Shown here in pieces: positions 1 to 8,911 of a DNA stretch of 64,000 bases. The stretch covers positions 99,692 to 163,691 of the forward strand of contig VCMS01000103.1 in NCBI GenBank assembly GCA_022539475.1, given 5' to 3'. The stretch comes from Gracilaria domingensis. Lineage: Eukaryota > Rhodophyta > Florideophyceae > Gracilariales > Gracilariaceae. Under the pieces are notes generated by a model. The model saw only the letters and a list, made by a program, of their open reading frames with translations, ran no database searches and was not told the origin of the DNA. The position numbers and the translations under genes were made by a program. Every line of letters begins with the position of its first letter. The stretch's first letter is position 1.

Positions 1-330
1 TTGGATGCGCATAATTGATGCCCTCTACATGTCCTTCGGATGTACAATAACTATTCCAAAGATATTCATATGATGCACGAAGATATTACAAATGGATATC
101 CGGAAATCCATGGTGCATCATTTGAACATCGCGAAATCAAATGGACATCTCTTCGTACATCATATGCGTATCAGGCGGTTATCGTTTGGATATACTTCAT
201 GCATCATCTGAGCATCATTTACGTATATCATATGGACATGTAAAGGATATCAAATGAACATCTTCAGGTTTCGTAATTCTAATATGGGTTATCTGGAGGA
301 TATCATCCGGACATCAATTCACCCCTCTGG
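1..330. repeat. Degenerate GATATC/ACATC-rich repeat
   Basis: The stretch is built from irregular repeats of short words such as gatatc, ggacatc, gcatc and catatgg, recurring about every 10-25 bases. The same texture returns at 17,973-18,421, where it forms a discrete element with terminal inverted repeats. Here neither terminus is visible and the left side runs off the window, so this is probably a partial copy of that non-autonomous family. Open frames inside it are short and do not look coding. Confidence 0.5.
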
Positions 331-692
331 GGAAAATGTTCAAAACATTTTCGTACAAACGTTTCAAATGATCATATGCTCTTCTCGTCCGACTTATGTA
401 TTCGAATCAGGCTTCTTTCTTTAATATCTCTTCGTTTTTGTTGTTTGTAGACTCCAACATGTCCAATATTTATATTGAAGAAGAAGTTTGCTGGATAAAC
501 GCATGCATCGAACTCCCAGCTGCAGATGTTGCATTTTGAAGCTCTCCTCTGCCCATTTTCTTATCATGTTGCTCGAGCTGCATCTTTATCATTTCCTCAA
601 GACTGACCGCATAGATCTTCATAGACCAATGCGTACTTGGCATACAGTCATGAAGTTTGTCTTTGCTTGCGCTTTTTTGTGATCTTAAGCGT
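331..692. other. Intergenic, nothing recognised
   Basis: AT-leaning sequence with only short open frames. No repeat structure, RNA gene or protein similarity was seen. Confidence 0.5.
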
Positions 693-1292
693 TTAAAATG
701 CTTGACACCTCCCTATCTCCACTTGAAAGTCTCTGCTTCCTCCCCATAGCAGTCTTAATAATATGGCAACAACACCGAAAGAAGCACCAGCGCCTCGAGG
801 AAGTGCTCTGGTCAAAAAATGTCCAACAGTGCTGTCGAATTCCGCGTATGCCAATCCAAGTATGCAATAGGTGAAAAATGCACGACGTCCCACAGCAGAA
901 AATTTGTTCGAATTGGAAACAGAGTGACAGAAGTTTTCAAATAGAACCTCACCATTAGTTCTTAAAACATCGTATTTGCTCATTACCTTAATCCACAAAT
1001 CTTTGTTTTGCTTCCAAACTGTAGAAATTTTCTTTCCTGCACGTCTTACAGAACGCATAACATTATCAAGTACGTTAACAATAGGACCAGTAAACTTCTC
1101 GAGAGACATAAACGCGAGATCGTTAGGCCGTCCCGCAATTGTCTCCCACAAATCTTCACCCCTAGCCAAAATCCTGCTGGGATCTTGGAATTCCACCTGC
1201 TACGATTGCAATATTTTGCTTGGTTTCATCATCGTCACATACAAGCACCAGTAATCGACAAAATTCGTCTTCAGAGAACTCTGGTACATTAA
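693..1292 (-). pseudogene. Unrecognised protein gene, frameshifted
   Basis: A minus-strand frame of 167 codons runs from 1196 to 693 and contains basic and aromatic segments (RRAGKKISTVWKQNKDLW) and a hydrophobic stretch near its C-terminus. I do not recognise a family. A stop lies just upstream of its first codon (a GTG), but a different minus frame is open from 1292 to about 1160 and has protein-like composition (EDEFCRLLVLVCDDDETK). This suggests one longer gene broken by a frameshift near 1190. No start codon context supports an intact gene. The neighbourhood to 3.1 kb is decayed transposon DNA, so a transposon origin is possible but not shown. Confidence 0.3.
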
Positions 1293-1299
1293 GTGTTTT

Positions 1300-1853
1300 T
1301 TATGTAGGAGACTTTCTTTTCATTGACGTTCGTCATATTCCCTTACTACACCAGTCATCTTGTCTGGAAGTCTACTGAAAACCCTTTTAGGTTTCGCTTA
1401 ACGAGTTTTGAATGGCGGACAACAACGGAGTTTTAAGTAAAGGAAGGATTAACATTGCGCGACGGTGAGGACCGAGATTGACTTGGATCATCAATTTGCT
1501 AGATAATATCGTTGTAGAAAGTCATGGTGAAGACCAAAGATGTTAAATTGTTCTAGAAGAAGATAAGAGGACGCTAGAACCTCTGGATGGCAGACGAAGT
1601 AGTGAAGAGGCAGGAGTTTGGTACAACAAATGCAAAAAGAGTGACGTCTTTTGTGCAGTCCAAATTCAGGTTGGCGTGCTATACTCTGTTCGAGGACAAC
1701 TGGCAAATTCTTTCCCTGTGAAAGGGAATCGCTGACGCAGTTCGCTTGCTTGTGGCTTTCCTTGTGTGCTGTACGAAGTGGGGAGCGTGGAATTTTCGCT
1801 CTACAGACGATATTGGTCTGGGCACGTTGCAGGCGCTGACAATGAGTCGCTCT
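1300..1853. other. Intergenic, nothing recognised
   Basis: Open frames here are short, overlap on both strands and have no family signal. No structured repeat was seen. Confidence 0.4.
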
Positions 1854-3110
1854 TTAAGCCAATAAACAATGCACCAAAATGAAAATTAGCTCTGAGCTAC
1901 TCGGATTCGATATCACGAAATTGGCCCCCCGTTCCTCACCAATATCCGTCTGCTCTACACCCCGAAGTTTAGTTCGATGCTTTTTACGCGGCTCTCGCAA
2001 CGCATTAAAAATGATTCCTGCCGTGAGAACCACAACTCTGCTCGTGTTAGTCATCACTGTTCCTCCCTCCTGCACCTCGATTTCTCTTACGAGGGAACGT
2101 ACCTGTGAGAAGAATGTCGCAATCAAATCTTTCCGGCCCACATTGGTGTTTTCCGGATCAACTTCAGCAATATTCTTCAAAGGATTGACAAAAGTCCTGT
2201 AGATTTTGCGACACGAACTGCCACTTTTTTCAAACCCTGAAACGGTGTTTGGGTACGTTCATGGGTTAAACAGCGCCTCTGCAATACATTCCGTTACGTG
2301 AAACACATCTAATAAATTTGCTTGTCTCACGAACTGGTGTATGTATCGCTGCAGATGAGATTGAAATGAAGAGAAAATACTCACATCTAGAGGCTGCAGG
2401 ATGTGGGATGTATGTGACGGAAGCACGACAACTGCCACCTTTTTCTCTTCCAGAAAGAAGCACATTAACTGAACATGGGCCGCATATCCCTCTGGAAGCA
2501 ACCAAACGTAATCCTCATCCAAATGGTGGTCCTCGAGTTTTTCTACCAGCTTCTCCGCCCATTCCATGAAGGTTGCCCTCTGAGCACCAAAACGGTTGCG
2601 CTTAAAGATAAGAGCACTGGGCACGAAATCATGCCGTGCTTGCACAAGCCCCAGTACTCGGCGAAAGTGCGCCTGTCTGCCTCGTAATACAATAGATGCT
2701 GTGAGGCATTCGAAATATTTGGAGAAAACTGGCATCACAGTGACATGATCCCCTAGAAGAAAGACACGGGGTATGCACGGGGTATTTACGGGTTTATTTA
2801 GAAAATTGGGTGTTGAAAATCACAGTCTACCCCGTGCACTACCCGTGCAAATCCTGATTTTGAACACTTAAGTTTCTAAACAAACCCGTGCACCCGCCGT
2901 ATTCACTCCACGCCAAAATGATTCTACTAGGGGATCGAGATTTTCTCTCGTGCACACAAGTGTTTCAACCAACTTTTTATCTGTTGGCCCATGGGCCAAT
3001 TCCCGTTCGCAAACTACGACCTACAATGCGTTTAAACGCGGCTCCGGTCTCATTAGCGTTGAAAATGCTGGGGGTCACGGATACCATAGCGATCAGCCGC
3101 GGTATTGAGG
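1854..3110 (-). pseudogene. pogo/Tigger-type DDE transposase remnant
   Basis: This is a decayed Tc1/mariner-superfamily (pogo/Tigger, DDE_1) transposase read on the minus strand. The upstream part at about 3110-2940 has the family's first catalytic block as FNANETG, where FNADETG is usual, so the first aspartate is Asn. After an inserted 190 bp repeat (2747-2936) the gene resumes at 2738 and reaches the second block, LLPEGYAAH where DG(H)xxH is expected. This is followed by the diagnostic LPSHTSHILQPLDVSIF and a C-terminal region with VSGFEKSG. An in-frame TGA at about 2252-2254 interrupts the tail, which stays open to 1854. With both catalytic Asp positions changed, stop codons and an insertion, it cannot encode an active enzyme. 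Confidence 0.75.
2747..2936. mobile_element. 190 bp inverted-repeat (MITE-like) insertion
   Basis: The segment starts gatcccctag and ends ctaggggatc. Beyond these the arms remain imperfect inverted repeats for about 70 bases each (inner blocks acgggtttatttagaaa and tttctaaacaaacccgt). Because GATC is its own reverse complement, it can be either the end of the repeat or a 4 bp target duplication around CCCTAG termini. It lies between the first and second catalytic blocks of the pogo-like pseudogene and so inserted into it. No coding capacity. Confidence 0.7.
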
Positions 3111-3129
3111 ATACATATCCGTAGTATAT

Positions 3130-4252
3130 CACCCCCAATCAGCGGGGGTTAAACCTGAACAAGTGGTGACGTCGCGGGCTCCAGGGCACGTGTGTACTAT
3201 ACAACGTGAGGCTTGCGTGTGCGTGCATGGCTGGAATTAGTTTATTTTCTCCAATTTAGAATTAATATTCGCTAAGTAGTATAAGTATGTGGCCGAGGCG
3301 GTGCAAGACTAAGGCACCTACCGGTCTTTCACATGTCATTAGGCTCGTGAGAGCCGGAGGGGCGCTACGGGGTACTAGACCCGCCGAAGCCATCCTCCCA
3401 CACCAAATGGCAAAGTCAAGCACCAAATAGGATAAAATGATACCCGTTTGGTTCTAATTTTACCAATCGGTTTGTATTGCTGACCTCGGGAATATATGTG
3501 CCTGCTGCGCACCAGAGCAGGCGTATTTATCACTTGGTCACCATCCACGATAGCCAACGGTGGGTGCTGCCCACCTATTAGGTGCCCCGTGTTTCAAGCT
3601 CAGCCGGGTCGAGCCCATCAGCGCGCTCCCCACTGACAGCTCGCCCGATCGGCTATAAGACAAAATCAGTTCGAATCTGACTTCTTTGGTAACACAGTTT
3701 TTTTGCATCACTCACGTGGATCTCTTAAGAGACAGTACCGACCTTTGGGGTCACCTCGACGACGACCAAGCTAGAGACGTCGCCACGTCTGTGTTCTGCA
3801 AAGTGGAATATAGTCTGTTCGCTTTGGAAACTAAGCTAGTTTTGGGGCTAATTGGGGCGCGCGAGGGGGTGGCAGAGGCTGGCACTCAAAAAATTAAGAA
3901 ATTTTGGAATATTAAATTCCATTTCGCGCAGTTTAGTTCTTGGGTCCCCTAGTTTTTGTAGAGGTTCTACTTCGCCGCACCACCCCATTCACTCTTTTCC
4001 GCGACCCTCTCTCAAAACTGCACTCGTGCTAGTTTGCGTTTCCATTTTCTCCCATGTTGCAATGCCAATCGCAACTCATCCCACCTCAATCATCCCATCA
4101 CTTCTTCCCAGTCCTCACCATCCCGGCTATTTACCCATTTCTCGCCCATTACGCGTTCGCATCCTCTCTCTCCGTCTCCGCAAACGTCATTTGTAGAAGT
4201 CAGGTGGACAACTCTCCCCCTTCTCGTATACCCGCCTCGCCCCAAAACGGCT
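3130..4252. other. Intergenic region with Pol III-like boxes
   Basis: No gene is recognised. An 88-codon plus frame at 3686-3952 and the plus frames that follow it have no family signal. At 3601-3612 there is a tRNA box-A-like sequence (agctcagccggg). A box-B-like agttcgaatctg lies about 70 bases downstream at about 3670, and a run of seven T at about 3698 could be a Pol III terminator. Acceptor and anticodon stems do not pair well, so this is at best a tRNA-derived SINE head. Confidence 0.35.
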
Positions 4253-5182
4253 TCAAATCCCTCCCATTCTTCTCTCCTCCTGTCCCCTCAGAATCCCCTT
4301 CGCAGTCCGCGCTACCTCCGCCGCACTCCTAAACCCAGTCACCGCCGGAGCTCCGACTCCCTCCCGCGGCACCTCCTCCCCCACCTTCTTCATCTCCTTA
4401 CTCCTCTTCTTCAGACGGCTCTTCCCATCCCCAACCCCACCACTTTTTGTCTTCGGTGTCACAGGGGACCCCTTGTGCACCGCCACCCTTCCCACACTTC
4501 CCTTCTCCGTCTTTCCCTCCACACCTCCTTTCACCGTCTCCTCTTCCACCAATCTTTGCCTCTTGCCGAGCTCCTTCACCTCCTTCTCCAGCACGTCCAA
4601 CCTCTCGTTCAGAACCCTATTCTCCTCCCGCAACTCTCCAACCTCCCTTCCCGCACACTCCACTATCCCATACACATGATTTCTCATCTCCACTCCCAAT
4701 ACCGACAACGAATTCCGCAGGCTCGAAATCGCCTCAGCCGAAACACCACTACCACCCCCACTCAGCACCACACCGCCCATTTCCGTTACAATCTTTACAA
4801 TTCCATCGTCCAGTTGCTCCTTCATCACCAACCCCAACATCCCCACCCTCGCCTTCATCTCCCCCATAAACCGCATCTCCCTGTCACCCTCTCCGCCCCC
4901 ACTCTCTATCTGGTCTCCAACCTCTAACTGACTCAGATGCACCGCACCCCTTCTTTCCATTGCGACCCCCTCCAACACCAATTCTACACCCTTCTCCACC
5001 TCATCACCATCCCCTCTCCTCGACTCACACTCCTTTCCTTCATCGGCCACTTCCTTCTTCTGCGACATCCGACCAGCCGCCGTAATCTCGTCCTCTTCCC
5101 GCTTTGATGACGGCGTCGGCGGTACCTCCTTCCCCTCCAACAGCGCCAACACCTCCTCATCCTTCACGTATCCGTTCGACAT
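4253..5182 (-). CDS. Coiled-coil protein of unknown function
   Basis: An uninterrupted frame of 309 codons starts at ATG 5182 (MSNGYVKDEEVLALLEGKEV). The frame is open further upstream, but that part looks like leader sequence. The N-terminal third is acidic and rich in Glu/Lys/Asp. A heptad-like coiled coil lies at about residues 185-225 (EVGELREENRVLNERL, then LEKEVKELGKRQRL). The C-terminal part is basic (KSRLKKRSKEMKKV) and could bind nucleic acid. I recognise no domain. Codon use (strong G in wobble positions of this strand) and the absence of stops over 0.9 kb support real coding. The long plus-strand Pro/Ser frame opposite it is a compositional shadow. It lies downstream of, and in the same orientation as, the epimerase gene. 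A transposon ORF1-like protein is an alternative reading. Confidence 0.5.
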   Translation of the reverse strand: MSNGYVKDEEVLALLEGKEVPPTPSSKREEDEITAAGRMSQKKEVADEGKECESRRGDGDEVEKGVELVLEGVAMERRGAVHLSQLEVGDQIESGGGEGDREMRFMGEMKARVGMLGLVMKEQLDDGIVKIVTEMGGVVLSGGGSGVSAEAISSLRNSLSVLGVEMRNHVYGIVECAGREVGELREENRVLNERLDVLEKEVKELGKRQRLVEEETVKGGVEGKTEKGSVGRVAVHKGSPVTPKTKSGGVGDGKSRLKKRSKEMKKVGEEVPREGVGAPAVTGFRSAAEVARTAKGILRGQEERRMGGI

Positions 5183-5528
5183 CTTCAGAAGAAGAAGTAG
5201 TAGCTGGATCGAAGTTTCCGCTGCGATACAGTGCAATCGAGCTAAACTGTGCTGTCCACCCCCACTGTCCAACCACACGGGCTATATCCAACACCATTAT
5301 TGTCCCTGTTTCCCTCATCCCATTTCCCGCCAAAACATCTACTGTACACCTCCTCACCTTCCACTATTTAAGCGCCACCTCTCTATCTCCTCTTTCGCGC
5401 TCACATAATCCCCACCCACCTCGCCTCGACCGGCGATATTTTTCTCTTCCACCATAACCTCACTCGATGGTTATAGCAAAACAAGAAGATATTGCCAGTG
5501 GAGGCAAGGTAGGGACTAGTGATTGTAC

Positions 5529-5790
5529 TTAGAGTAGCTCACCCTCTGTCTCGACTGGGGGCATCTTCTTCTTCCGTCACATCCTGTGTGGGTTGTGACA
5601 AAAAAGAATATGTCACCACTCGACACCGGATGGGTAACAATGATAACACGTAGAATAGTTCATCCTCCCTCTCAGCGTCCACTGGGGATATATTGATGTT
5701 CTCTCACATCCTTTCCCGGTTCTGATACAAGAGAAATACATCTCCAATGGAGACGGAGAATTTAGTTGTGATAACACGTAAAGGTAACAA
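5529..5790. repeat. Diverged tandem duplication, unit about 130 bp
   Basis: Two adjacent units share landmarks in the same order: agtagctcaccctc versus agttcatcctcc, actggggg versus actgggga, cacatcctgt versus cacatccttt, and the unit end tgataacacgta. The region lies between the 3' end of the epimerase and the 5' end of the coiled-coil gene, so it may be part of the latter's promoter. Confidence 0.5.
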
Positions 5791-5821
5791 TGTAATAAAC
5801 AATAAATTTATGCTACTATCT

Positions 5822-6519
5822 CTAACCAACCTTTCGAAAACCAGCTATGACATGAGCTGGGTTACTCGAGCCAAAGATGGCAGATCCTGCAACTGAAATG
5901 TTTGCACCGGCCTTCACTACTCCTTTCACCGTACTCAGTCCAATACCCCCATCCACCTGTATCCCTATTCTTGGGTACAACTCCCTTGCATGTCGCACCT
6001 TATCAAGAACACCCTCCATAAACGCCTGTCCTCCAAACCCTGGCTCCACCGTCATCAACAATAACATGTCTACAACTCCTTCCTTCATAAGTGCTTCTAC
6101 GACCTTTATAGACGTATTTGGGCGCAACGCAACTCCAACCTGTATTCCCATCCTTTTATTTCCGTTACATAATTCCTTCAACACCACGTTCTCCTCCTCA
6201 GTTGGTACCTCGCACTTTTCTAGTCCCTTAGCCACACTCTCGATATGAAATGTGACTCCGTTCGCGCCTGCTTCTGCAAGGTCTTTTATCCAGCGCCCAG
6301 GATCTGATACCATCAGATGACAGTCCAAAAAAAATTCGTATGCCTCCGCAACGTTTTCACAACAGGCGGTCCAACAGTAAGGTTCGCCACAAAATGACCA
6401 TCCATTACATCTATATGCAGCCACTCCGCTTCAGCCTCTTCCATTGCACTCGCTTCATCTGAAAGGCAAGCAAAGTCTGAAGCCAAAATTGATGGCGCTA
6501 TAATTAAACGAGAATCCAT
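5822..6519 (-). CDS. RPE: Ribulose-phosphate 3-epimerase, with one frameshift
   Basis: This enzyme interconverts ribulose 5-phosphate and xylulose 5-phosphate in the pentose phosphate and Calvin pathways. The start is taken at ATG 6519 ([19 protein letters not shown]), because the family begins just before the IAPSxLxxDF block. Family motifs appear in order: HIDVMDGHF (metal-binding His and Asp), [16 protein letters not shown] and VDGGI. The total of about 230 residues matches cytosolic forms, and no clear transit peptide is present. The first about 65 residues are in one frame and the rest in another. The switch falls at a run of eight T on the coding strand (plus 6327-6334), and one base is missing relative to the family alignment. 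It could be a sequencing or assembly error or a young pseudogene. It is divergently oriented from the ketopantoate-reductase-like gene. Confidence 0.85.
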
Positions 6520-6993
6520 ACTGAACATCGATAACTTCAGTAACGCCAAACCCGTCCTTCCCAGACACAGCCCCCATTTATACCTCAATAAAAAAGAAGA
6601 TTATGGCAATCCGAGTGAAGCTATAGAACCCGTTCACGTCATTTATGAAGCCAAAATGGCTCCTTTCATCCTGTATTCAAGCTCCCCGTAACTCGTACTT
6701 TACAACTACTTTACAACTCAGGTTCGAAATCAGTTTCATTCATTGTACTCTTTCTACTCTTCCACCTACTTTTCATAAAACATCATCACACTTTGTGGCT
6801 TGTCGTCTCATACAATCCCTATCATTCATTCAGTACAATCACATATCATACATTTCGCTCACTTTCACAAAGTGAACCATGTTCCCGTTCTGCGCTTCCT
6901 AACCGTTTGTACTTACGTATCACTCTTTACCCCAGCAGTTCTCCGCCCCATCTTCCATTTTTATCGTCACACAATAACAATCGAACACTTGCA
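6520..6993. promoter_or_regulatory. Probable bidirectional promoter region
   Basis: The about 470 bp between the divergent epimerase and ketopantoate-reductase-like genes has no supported coding. The small frames present are short and AT-rich. Its position makes it the likely shared promoter. I see no defined motif that would prove this. Confidence 0.35.
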
Positions 6994-7895
6994 ATGAACT
7001 CCCAGTCCGACATGCCCCGACTCCGCCTCCGAGTCCTAGATACTCTGACGTCCCTCACGTTTCATCTCCCGCCCGAAGGACTCGCGCCGTTATTGTTGGA
7101 AGGGGGCGTATAGGTACCATGCTGGCGAACGAAGAAGACATGGTCATTTCCGCACACGAATTCTGCAGCATGGCTGCTACCTCTCATCTTTCTGATGTAC
7201 CGATACTAGTTTGTGGAAGAACGAACACCCTGGAGACCGTAATTCAGGCCTGCCCTTATTCGCTCAGAGAGAATATCGTTTTCTTCCAGAATGGAGACAT
7301 CATACCATTGGTTTCGAAGCTCGGTGTGGACAAATGTTCAAAAGTTGTCCTATACGTTGGTGTCCTCTCAAGAAACGCAGCTCCGCAGGATGGTGTCACT
7401 CCTCAAAGTCCGGATGGTCTCACTGTCGCAACAGGAAAGTGGGCCTCCAACGTTGCAGACAGGTTTAGGTCTATGGGTCTCACTTGCGGGGTTGTCGACG
7501 AAGACACATTTCTCGTAAGCTATTATGAGAAGCTCGTGTGGCTATCAGCGTTCCACATCGTCGGGGCCCCAAGAGGTTTCATTCCTATGGACGTAGTCGC
7601 TACGGAGTGCAGTACGGTTGTGCTCACAATAATGAAAGAGCTGTTGAAGATAGTTTCGCTTAAAACAGGTACTACTTTCAACCTGGAAGAGACGGTTGGG
7701 CGACTTCTTGCATATGGGAAAACTCTCGTTGGCTTCCCTACTTCTTTCTCCGACTTTCAGTTTAGGAACCCGTACTTCTACGACTTTTCCCGCCAAGAAA
7801 GAAACATCGTAGGCGGTGACCCCGCTCCTTTTCATACAAACTACGTCAACGTTGTTAAGGGAAAGTTATCCCCCTCCCCATTCCCCCAGATTTGA
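6994..7895 (+). CDS. Ketopantoate reductase-like (ApbA/PanE-type) protein
   Basis: The protein resembles the plant and algal branch of ketopantoate-reductase-like NADP-binding proteins, whose in vivo substrate is unsettled. The main frame from ATG 7119 to 7895 carries PILVCGRTNTLE, NIVFFQNG, GLTVATGKWAS, and the C-terminal helical-domain segment YEKLVWLSAFHIVGA with the family's Lys. The dinucleotide-binding motif VIVGRGRIGT is encoded at 7089-7118, upstream of the first in-frame ATG. That frame is open back to 6978 with no ATG. The nearest upstream ATG (6994) is in another frame that stops at 7113. Hence either a single-base frameshift lies between 6994 and 7089, or the start is unconventional. 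About 270-290 residues is normal for the family. Confidence 0.65.
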
Positions 7896-8518
7896 GGTTA
7901 GAACACATGACTTTTCGGTGTTGTAAACCTTTCAGAGATAGTTAAACATAAAAGTTACTTTATCGAAATGACCTGTTCCTATTACATTACTTATATTGTT
8001 CGTCCTTCTGTGGTTCAAATATGCCCCTTTACATCCTACATCCCTTATCACTAATACCTGGCTAAGTTTTTGCTAGATGGAAAAGGGTCATTCCACATCA
8101 TTAAAGTGCACGATACTAGTAAGGAAACAAGTACAAAATTGTGATATTTCTGAAGAACTAAGCCTTCGCAATACTTGGTTCACCCGTATAAAGTAAGGTA
8201 AACCTTTTATAGGTTTCAACCCTTAATGGAGGTTGTTTTACTGCTCTTGATTTCTAAGCTCATGTTGAAGATATTCATAGTTTTCTTTACCCACTTGAAC
8301 CCGTACATATAATTTATGACTAATTCCTTTCTTTAGTGCAAATCGATGCAAAAGCTTCTCGTCGTAGTAACGTTTTAAAACAGTACTACAATACCCGTAT
8401 ATGGTCGTGCTTAGACTCTTTCTATACTACGAAACACCTTGTGAACATCAATCACATCCTTCTCATTCGTATACCCACACCCATTTGCAAAACGAACCCT
8501 TTCGAAAGCTTTCAAAAC
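7896..8518. other. Intergenic, nothing recognised
   Basis: AT-rich sequence between two plus-strand genes. It presumably holds the terminator of the first and the promoter of the second. No distinct motif can be supported. Confidence 0.4.
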
Positions 8519-8911
8519 ATGTATAACTCAGAAGTTAGAGCCCAAGAAGTAACTCCTCAGCAGCTAGCTAAAGAAATATTCAAAAATGGCTACGCCGTGA
8601 TTAGTGATATTGACGGTACTCTGAAAAGAGCTGGGGGGGAGAACATTCCTGCCGAAGCAGTCAAATGCATGAAGTACATCAATGCACGCGTTGGTTTCGG
8701 AATTGCTACTGGGCGAGATATAGAGGATGCCGAGAGTTTCATGGAGCACCTGGGTGGCTACACTTCTGGCATCTCTGGAAACCAAGGCGCACCTCTTCAT
8801 CATCCATACCTGTCGGCCGAGTACGAGGATACTGCATACCAAATGTCTCCGCCCGGAGGCGATGTTCAGCCCTTGCAGCGTGCCGAAAGACAAGATGGTG
8901 TACATCTCTGA
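8519..8911 (+). pseudogene. HAD-superfamily (Cof/IIB-like) phosphatase, truncated
   Basis: The frame from ATG 8519 begins MYNSEVRAQEV and carries HAD motif I as VISDIDGTL, motif II as GIATGRD and the cap-entry block GISGNQGAP. These three place it with Cof-type HAD hydrolases, which dephosphorylate small sugar or nucleotide phosphates. Full-length members have about 250-280 residues, with a Lys motif III and a GDxxND motif IV. Here the frame ends after 130 codons, and neither motif III nor IV is found downstream. The last about 40 residues have no family similarity. The truncation coincides with the 3' end of the large minus-strand ORF set, consistent with disruption by an insertion or rearrangement near 8.80-8.95 kb. 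Confidence 0.65.

Noticed and set aside
3292-3303. Box-A-like tggccgaggcgg paired with the box B at 3670
   Set aside because: The 370-base distance is too large for a tRNA gene or usual SINE, and acceptor ends do not pair.
4034-4927. Plus-strand 297-codon frame rich in Pro, Ser and His
   Set aside because: It is the compositional mirror of the minus-strand coiled-coil gene (GAG/GAA-rich coding gives CTC/TTC-rich antisense) and has no protein-like blocks.
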